Shown here: in pieces, positions 24,507-29,071 of the stretch
How positions within the stretch are numbered: the stretch's first letter is position 1
How the letters are laid out: each line of letters starts with the position of its first letter
Source: Candidatus Heimdallarchaeota archaeon
GTDB taxonomy: Archaea > Asgardarchaeota > Heimdallarchaeia > Heimdallarchaeales > Kariarchaeaceae
Reading direction: 5' to 3'
Assembly (NCBI GenBank): GCA_015522385.1
Contig: WAMJ01000041.1
Coordinates: 1 to 29,071 of the forward strand
Length of the DNA stretch: 29,071 bases
Notes under the pieces: generated by a model
Seen by the model: the letters and a program-made list of their open reading frames with translations, nothing else
The model's database searches: none
Told to the model about the DNA's origin: nothing
Position numbers and translations under genes: made by a program

Positions 24507-25172
24507 GTGAATAATAAAGGGATTGTACTTGGAATAATAGCTGTAGTTCTTGTTGCGGGACTTGTATCCTACACAACTTGGCAAATTGGATTCATTGACA
24601 GAAAGAATATTGAGTTGAAAGACTACGGAATGGCTAAAGATTTCAACCTCACTAACATCAAAGGAGAGCGAGTACTTTTCTCAAATCACAACGGAAAAGT
24701 CAGGTTGGTCACATGGATCTATACCCATTGCACGCAAGGATGCAGTACAATCGGTCTAAAGGTTATAAACATGATAGAAAAGCTCAATGAGGACGGATAC
24801 GGGGATACAGTGGAGGCATTCATTATAGACTTTGACTTCCTCTTTGACAACAGTTCCACTCTCACAGAATGGGCTCACAAGATGGCAGGTGAGACCCTAC
24901 CTCCAAACATCGAATTTCTTCTAGGCACAGAGCAGGAGATCAATCAGACCGCACAGGACTGGAACTTTTACTACAAGTACGTGAATATGACAGAGACGAC
25001 AGAGACAAACAGTACTTCCACAGAAGGACATATGGAGCACAGCATAGTCTGGGTTCATCCATTCATTGTCACATTCGTCGATTCCGATGGAACCATCCAA
25101 CACTTCGAAACTGGTCTAACATGGGATTATAACGATGCTGTCGATGTGGTCAAGTACATGGTTGACAATTAA
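24507..25172 (+). CDS. SCO1/SenC-like membrane-anchored thioredoxin-fold protein
   Basis: Predicted envelope copper chaperone or thiol-redox protein, of the family that loads copper into the CuA site of cytochrome oxidase. The 221 residues start with one membrane helix (about 6-28), leaving a surface-exposed C-terminal domain. The SCO copper/redox motif is C75-x3-C79 (THCTQGCS). The matching His in the later HS motif is H178 (MEHSIVWV), and a further His is in WVHPF (H184). Asn-x-Thr/Ser sequons (NMTETTETNSTS) at about residues 160-171 fit a glycosylated outside location. The GTG start has a TATA-like box at -26. The thioredoxin-like gene follows after 6 nt. No oxidase gene is in view, so an alternative redox role is open. 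Confidence 0.82.
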   Translation: MNNKGIVLGIIAVVLVAGLVSYTTWQIGFIDRKNIELKDYGMAKDFNLTNIKGERVLFSNHNGKVRLVTWIYTHCTQGCSTIGLKVINMIEKLNEDGYGDTVEAFIIDFDFLFDNSSTLTEWAHKMAGETLPPNIEFLLGTEQEINQTAQDWNFYYKYVNMTETTETNSTSTEGHMEHSIVWVHPFIVTFVDSDGTIQHFETGLTWDYNDAVDVVKYMVDN

Positions 25173-25178
25173 GGTAGG

Positions 25179-25727
25179 GTGCGACAAGTGAGACAGAGAC
25201 TACTCATTGTTCTTTCACTACTCCTGATCTCAAAGGTTTCCGCTAACCCCTATGAAATCACGGTACAAGGACTAGACGAAGAGGACATCGAGCTCTCCAC
25301 CTACAAGGGACATGTACTTCTCCTTGACCTTATGGCAACCTGGTGCCAACCCTGTGAGCTACAGACTAGAGAATTTGTTAAGAATTACGATGAGCTCAAG
25401 GATTTATTGACCCTTGTCTCAATCAGTATATCTCCTGCCAGCGATACTCCTTCAATCTTAAATAAAACGAGGTATGAAAGCGGAGCTATATGGACTTTTG
25501 CGATTGACACTTACCTACAGATATTCGATAAGTACAACCCCAGCATACTTCCCACCCTTCTTCTCTTCAATACAGAAGGTAATCTTATAGACACGTGGGA
25601 AGGTGTGACAAATTCATCAACGATTCTTGATAGGCTCAACAGCACTGAAGACAGGGTTACATTCCAAGAAATTTCACTTCTCATCTTCATCACTACCTTC
25701 TGGGCAGTACGTAGATCGTACCTCTAG
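25179..25727 (+). CDS. Secreted TlpA/thioredoxin-like protein
   Basis: Predicted exported thiol-disulfide oxidoreductase of the TlpA/ResA type, 182 residues. A signal peptide or anchor is at residues 6-22 (RLLIVLSLLLISKVSA). The active site is WCQPC (C56, C59) in the context LMATWCQPCELQTREF. The cis-Pro loop reads ILPTLLLFN. A hydrophobic stretch before a basic end (ISLLIFITTFWAVRRSYL) could be a C-terminal membrane anchor. The start is uncertain: GTG at 25179, or GTG at 25188, which has a GGGTG 6 nt upstream. It begins 6 nt after the SCO-like gene, so the two are probably co-transcribed. It may reduce the SCO cysteines, as TlpA-type proteins do in bacteria; that is inference. Confidence 0.85.
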   Translation: MRQVRQRLLIVLSLLLISKVSANPYEITVQGLDEEDIELSTYKGHVLLLDLMATWCQPCELQTREFVKNYDELKDLLTLVSISISPASDTPSILNKTRYESGAIWTFAIDTYLQIFDKYNPSILPTLLLFNTEGNLIDTWEGVTNSSTILDRLNSTEDRVTFQEISLLIFITTFWAVRRSYL

Positions 25728-25746
25728 GTAAATTATTAGCAAAGTG

Positions 25747-25755
25747 TTTAAATAA
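25747..25755 (+). promoter_or_regulatory. TATA-like box of the small secreted protein gene
   Basis: TTTAAATAA is centred 25 nt before the GTG at 25776. Its last bases overlap the inverted repeat at 25754-25774. Inferred promoter. Confidence 0.55.
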
Positions 25756-25774
25756 TCAAGATCGATTCTTGATT
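25754..25774. repeat. Perfect 8+8 inverted repeat between TATA box and start codon
   Basis: Arms AATCAAGA and TCTTGATT are separated by five bases (TCGAT). The repeat starts at the edge of the TATA-like box and ends one base before the GTG at 25776. This is the place where archaeal repressors commonly bind; a hairpin over the start of the message is the other reading. Confidence 0.6.
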
Positions 25775-25775
25775 C

Positions 25776-26258
25776 GTGCGAATGTATTCCAAACTTGCAA
25801 TCCTTGCAGTAATTGGCATGATGATCACCCCAGTAGCAGTTATTGCCGCCAACAAGAAGCTCTCAACCCAAGAAGCCTGTGACAAACCTTCACTCGGACT
25901 CCGAGTAGTCGAAGGCTACTACGCCGATATCGATAATGATGGAACCGCAGATGATGTCTACGGGAGGGTCGTGATAGACCTCATGTGCGGAAACAGATTC
26001 CGATTCGATTACAAGGTCACACTCACACTCCCATCGGGGTTCAGTGTCAGTGACTACCTCAGCATCAACACAAGACTCAAGACACTCGTGATTGAGACAG
26101 TATTCTACAACTACGCTCTGGAGAGCGGTGACTACATTATCTCTGCAGAGGGACTTCTCTCTACAGGTGGGCTGAGCTATACATATGCTGATATAATCTT
26201 TGACCCACCAGGGGGAATCACTGGAACCGGCTCAATCTCCTCTACAGTTTCCTATTAA
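25776..26258 (+). CDS. Small secreted protein with a DxDNDG acidic loop
   Basis: Function not recognised. The 160 residues carry a clear signal peptide (about 5-25, KLAILAVIGMMITPVAVIAA, likely cut after an Ala). The mature part is mostly beta strands. It contains an acidic loop DIDNDGTADD (about residues 51-60), similar to a dockerin/EF-hand-type calcium loop, and two cysteines (C35, C71) that could form a disulfide. The Gly/Ser-rich tail ends STVSY. The GTG at 25776 is set by a TATA-like box 25 nt upstream; an ATG two codons later is the alternative. The gene for a two-HTH regulator begins 12 nt after it, suggesting the regulator controls it through the inverted repeat at its start. Confidence 0.78.
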   Translation: MRMYSKLAILAVIGMMITPVAVIAANKKLSTQEACDKPSLGLRVVEGYYADIDNDGTADDVYGRVVIDLMCGNRFRFDYKVTLTLPSGFSVSDYLSINTRLKTLVIETVFYNYALESGDYIISAEGLLSTGGLSYTYADIIFDPPGGITGTGSISSTVSY

Positions 26259-26270
26259 GAAGGGTACCTG

Positions 26271-27449
26271 ATGGATACGTTTACTTACACAGATCAATTG
26301 ATCTTCAACGAGTTGAACATTGATCCGTTCAAAAGTGCCCATGCCATCGCACTAAAGCTTGGATTATCTCCACAGAAAGTAAGGAATCGCATTAGGTACA
26401 TGAAGACCTCAGGTCTCCTCCGTCCTGATTTCGAGATCAACGATCCCTTGCTTGGCCACAGAGTGCAGACTGAGGTGGTGGCATCATATTATCCCCCCAG
26501 TATTGGTCTCCAACGAGAATACGTGATTTTCACAGAGATCGAGACAAAGGCTCAGATGGATAAGCTGATTCGATACTGTGACGAGCATCCCTACACTCAT
26601 TACCGAGCAGTCACCTATGGTACGGGATCCAATCTATACGTACAGTTCGATATCCCTATTGATTCAGTGGGCAAGATGACCGATGCGAACACGCAAATAG
26701 CCCATGAATTAGGAATAGGTCTGGAGACTCTTCACGGTACTGGACAGAGCTTGGAAATACTACCCAGCTTTAGTAATTGGTCATTCTTCAGGGAGGAGTG
26801 GAATTTCGCAGAGAATAAACTCGCAGATAGGGGACTACTGATGAACTCACTCTGGGAGGATTTCCTCGAATTCCCAAAAAAGTATGAACCAGAATACTAC
26901 TTCAAAGCTCCAGAGGGCAAGTACATCATGTCAGAGATAGAGAGTAAACTATTGAGGGAGTTGACGATCAATGCTAAAATCAAGCTTGACGAGCTGTGTA
27001 AGACATACGGAAGAACCAAGTCCGTGATCTCTCGCTATATCAGCCGTTTGAAAGAAAAGGTGATTTACAGAGGGAAATTACTATTTAGGGAGGAGTACTT
27101 CGGGATGAACTCCTTCCAGATCATCTCGGGAGAGTTCCACAATGGTAGCAAGATCAACGGAGATAGCCTGATGGCCTTCTTCAGGAGTAACCCCCTACCT
27201 CTCTCAGGATCGATAGTTACCGATGGGAGGAGATTTCTCATAGAAGCAATAGCCTCTCCAATTATAATTGCAGAGCTGAACAATTTCCTCTGGGAGAAAA
27301 CAGTAGGATCCAAGTTGAAATCTAGAACGACCTTTATCCCTAAGACATTCCTCTACTATTTCTATCCAGAAAACTACAAAGGTAAGGGAAGATGGATCGA
27401 AGAGAGAGAGTACATTGTCGATCAGCCACTTCGTATCATCAAGCAGTAA
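26271..27449 (+). CDS. Transcription regulator with two helix-turn-helix domains (Lrp/winged-helix type)
   Basis: Predicted DNA-binding regulator, 392 residues. An N-terminal Lrp/AsnC-like winged helix is at about 5-50 (AIALKLGLSPQKVRNRIRYMKTSGLL in two parts). An alpha/beta region resembling a ligand- or dimer-binding module follows (about 60-150). A second helix-turn-helix is at about 222-275 (IESKLLRELTINAKIKLDEL, then YGRTKSVISRYISRLKEKV). A C-terminal beta/alpha domain ends the protein. Two HTH-sensor units in one chain suggest an internal duplication. The ATG is 12 nt after the small secreted protein stop. It may control the preceding redox/secretion genes; this is inferred from linkage and from the nearby inverted repeats. 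Confidence 0.8.
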   Translation: MDTFTYTDQLIFNELNIDPFKSAHAIALKLGLSPQKVRNRIRYMKTSGLLRPDFEINDPLLGHRVQTEVVASYYPPSIGLQREYVIFTEIETKAQMDKLIRYCDEHPYTHYRAVTYGTGSNLYVQFDIPIDSVGKMTDANTQIAHELGIGLETLHGTGQSLEILPSFSNWSFFREEWNFAENKLADRGLLMNSLWEDFLEFPKKYEPEYYFKAPEGKYIMSEIESKLLRELTINAKIKLDELCKTYGRTKSVISRYISRLKEKVIYRGKLLFREEYFGMNSFQIISGEFHNGSKINGDSLMAFFRSNPLPLSGSIVTDGRRFLIEAIASPIIIAELNNFLWEKTVGSKLKSRTTFIPKTFLYYFYPENYKGKGRWIEEREYIVDQPLRIIKQ

Positions 27450-27520
27450 TACATCCACAGAACATAATACCATGGAGACGATAATCGTACCCTTCCCCTG
27501 ACACCACATATCATATTTCC

Positions 27521-27526
27521 TTTTTT
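27521..27526 (+). terminator. T-run terminator candidate after the two-HTH regulator
   Basis: Six T residues preceded by TTTCC lie about 72 nt after the regulator stop. Consistent with an archaeal T-run terminator; inferred. Confidence 0.4.
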
Positions 27527-27675
27527 GCAAAGAGTTAGATAAGCATAAAACTATACAGGAGTTGAGTAAATAAGTCATAGAGTATAAGATTTGAAACCCG
27601 AGATTCAAAATTGACTCACATCATAAATTCGTATCTGAACAGCAAATTTTTCTAACCACATCATACATATCGTCC

Positions 27676-27739
27676 TTCATGATTCGATATTCAGAACAAT
27701 TAGCAACCAAATATTCTCAATATCGTAATCATTCATGAA
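27676..27739. repeat. Imperfect inverted repeat upstream of the protease gene
   Basis: The left arm TTCATGATTCGATATT (27676-27691) is the reverse complement of AATATCGAATCATGAA. The right arm at 27719-27739 begins AATATCG and ends ATCATTCATGAA, with two small insertions. The 27-nt loop includes AACAATTAGCAACC. It lies just upstream of a TATA-like element near 27753. An operator pair or a structured site; function unknown. Confidence 0.45.
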
Positions 27740-27800
27740 ATTCAGATAAACTTAAGAAACACACCTTCGAAAGGAACGATGGACATCCGGCAGAAATGTA

Positions 27801-27826
27801 ACGGGTATGCAATCCGTAAAACCCGT
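27801..27826 (+). repeat. Small hairpin in the putative leader of the protease gene
   Basis: Arms ACGGGT (27801-27806) and ACCCGT (27821-27826) enclose 14 nt. If transcription starts near 27779, as a TATA-like CTTAAGA 26 nt upstream suggests, this hairpin would be in a 76-nt leader. Inferred. Confidence 0.35.
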
Positions 27827-27854
27827 CGCAATTTTGTCTCAAAAGTGATGAAAA

Positions 27855-29071
27855 ATGAATATGCAGTCAAGAAAATTGAAATTTGCAATTGGTATATTCC
27901 TGCTGATATCTTCCAGCATTGCCATAGCAAGTATCTACCAAGGACCGAGGACACAGGTAATTGTGAACTTTGAGTCCTTCGATGATGTCTCTATCACAGC
28001 CCTTGAGAGCCTAGGGGTTAAGATAGATAGACAGTTCAATATAATACCCTCAGTCGTCGTGGACCTACCGGTCTCGATGATCTCTGCGGTAGAGAACCTA
28101 CCCGGAGTCTCATCGGTTCAAGAGAACCAGAGGTACACCGTAAGTGTCGTACCAAATGATCCAGATTATGGCCAACTTTGGGGTATGGACAAGATTAGCG
28201 CTCCCGCAGCATGGGACGTCAGAACAGATGCCAGCTCAGTTGTTGTCGCTGTCATTGATACTGGCGTACAGATCACCCACCCCGACCTTGCAGCCAACAT
28301 CTGGTCAAATCCTGGCGAGATCGCAGGCAATGGAATCGACGACGACGGAAACGGCTACGTTGATGATGTCAACGGTTGGGACTTTGCTAACAATGACAAC
28401 TCAGTCTATGACTCGACTGCAGACGACCACGGTACACACGTGAGTGGAACGATCGGTGGTGTCGGTAACAATGGAGTCGGAGTAGCTGGAGTTTCATGGA
28501 AGGTGAAGATCATGCCTCTGAAGTTCCTTACCTCGACAGGTGGCTCAACTGCTAATGCCATTACCGCAATCGAGTATGCAACCAACATGGGTGCTGATAT
28601 CATCTCCGCCTCTTGGGGTGGTGGTGGTTATGATGCTGCACTAAAGAGCGCAATTGAGGCATTCCCAGGTCTGTTCATCGCAGCAGCTGGAAATGACGGT
28701 AGAGACAACGACGCAGTTGCAAGCTATCCCGCTTCATACAACTCACCCAACATCGTTTCAGTTGCTTCAACAACAAGCACGGATGGACTCTCCTCCTTCA
28801 GCAACTGGGGAGCAACAACCGTTGATCTCGGAGCACCCGGATCGAACATCTATTCGACATGGCCCTCCAATACCTACAATACAATTTCGGGAACATCCAT
28901 GGCTACACCGCACGTATCTGGTGCAGCAGCACTGATCCTTGCAAATGACCCAACACTTACACCCGCTCAGCTCAAGGCCAAGCTCATGGATTTCGCTGAC
29001 CCCATCCCAGCACTCAATGGAAAGACTGTGAGTGGAGGTAGGCTGAATGTGTACGCTTCCCTGACCGGAAC
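27855..29071 (+). CDS. Secreted subtilisin-like serine protease (3' end outside window)
   Basis: Predicted exported S8 family protease. From the ATG at 27855 at least 405 residues are present; the frame is open at the window edge. A signal peptide (basic start, then FAIGIFLLISSSIAIAS, residues about 10-26) is followed by an inhibitor I9-type propeptide (about 34-96, ending near VQENQRYTVS). The catalytic domain has D135 (VIDTGVQITHPDL), H192 (DDHGTHVSGT), the oxyanion Asn N280 (AAGNDG) and S348 (GTSMATPHVSG). Asp/Asn-rich stretches (NGIDDDGNGYVDDVNG) fit calcium binding. The start is set by an in-frame stop at 27849; the ATG at 27861 is the other option, and GTGAT 5 nt before 27855 may bind the ribosome. 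A regulator and an AT-rich control region lie upstream. Confidence 0.95.
   Translation, partial: MNMQSRKLKFAIGIFLLISSSIAIASIYQGPRTQVIVNFESFDDVSITALESLGVKIDRQFNIIPSVVVDLPVSMISAVENLPGVSSVQENQRYTVSVVPNDPDYGQLWGMDKISAPAAWDVRTDASSVVVAVIDTGVQITHPDLAANIWSNPGEIAGNGIDDDGNGYVDDVNGWDFANNDNSVYDSTADDHGTHVSGTIGGVGNNGVGVAGVSWKVKIMPLKFLTSTGGSTANAITAIEYATNMGADIISASWGGGGYDAALKSAIEAFPGLFIAAAGNDGRDNDAVASYPASYNSPNIVSVASTTSTDGLSSFSNWGATTVDLGAPGSNIYSTWPSNTYNTISGTSMATPHVSGAAALILANDPTLTPAQLKAKLMDFADPIPALNGKTVSGGRLNVYASLTG

Larger units (their letters stand above)
27450..27854. other. AT-rich intergenic region of about 400 bp
   Basis: I see no convincing gene here. It holds a T6 run (27521-27526), a repeated CACATCATA (27617-27625 and 27657-27665, 40 bp apart), an imperfect inverted repeat (27676-27691 with 27719-27739), a TATA-like CTTAAGA near 27753, and a small hairpin (27801-27826). 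It likely contains the regulator's terminator and the control region of the protease gene. Confidence 0.6.

Noticed and set aside
28144..28443. Open frame of 99 codons within the protease region
   Set aside because: The overlapping frame encodes the catalytic domain of a subtilisin with all active-site residues; this frame is a shadow.
1..29071. CRISPR array, insertion sequence or prophage
   Set aside because: No regularly spaced repeats, transposase, integrase or phage structural genes seen; gene content looks like core chromosome.

Overview
The window is archaeal chromosomal DNA. Evidence for an archaeon: a HerA/NurA pair, a GINS replication subunit, a CTP synthase beside them, a prolyl-tRNA synthetase of the archaeal/eukaryotic type ending in Tyr, and many genes with a TATA-like box centred about 26 nt upstream of the start codon and no leader. 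GTG and TTG starts are common. Several proteins have a eukaryote-like flavour: a tandem C2H2 zinc-finger protein, a PPP-family Ser/Thr phosphatase, a JAMM/MPN metalloprotease, a class II-type histone-deacetylase-fold enzyme, and a TPR protein with a possible Roadblock/longin-like end domain. Together with a moderate GC content this would fit an Asgard archaeon (Thor- or Heimdall/Hod-like), but no ribosomal RNA or marker tree is available here, so the lineage is inference. The bacterial-type UvrA and UvrC are typical of mesophilic archaea.

Layout. 1-5375: DNA repair. The 3' part of uvrA (cut by the window edge) runs tail to tail into a gene for a double zinc-ribbon coiled-coil protein (minus strand), followed by uvrC. 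5365-11012, minus strand: a close-packed run read as arsC, pyrG, nurA, herA and a DEDD-type RNase H-fold exonuclease with a helix-hairpin-helix. Its last gene ends inside the uvrC 3' end. 11115-11197: tRNA-Ser(GCU) on the minus strand. 11359-14874: a small triple-DG-repeat protein, a 636-residue TPR protein, a ribbon-helix-helix/winged-helix regulator with a palindrome at its start codon, and a cyclophilin. 14967-18930: deacetylase-family enzyme, dCMP deaminase, EamA exporter and proS, all on the plus strand. 19002-22356: the C2H2 zinc-finger protein, convergent with a GINS subunit, then a molybdopterin oxidoreductase of the FdhF-like/YdeP type.

22353-24306, minus strand: GNAT acetyltransferase, PPP phosphatase and JAMM protease overlap or almost touch and look like one translationally coupled operon. 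24507-27449, plus strand: a membrane-anchored SCO-like protein, a secreted thioredoxin-like protein, a small secreted protein and a two-HTH regulator. This looks like an envelope redox/copper module with its own regulator, although the cytochrome oxidase it might serve is not in view. A roughly 400-bp AT-rich gap with a T-run and a large imperfect inverted repeat precedes a secreted subtilisin-like protease that is cut by the right edge.

The most interesting items are the nurA-herA-exonuclease operon opposed to uvrC, the archaeal five-to-six-finger C2H2 protein, the acetyltransferase/phosphatase/JAMM operon, the envelope redox module with its inverted-repeat operator candidates, and the uniform leaderless promoter architecture.
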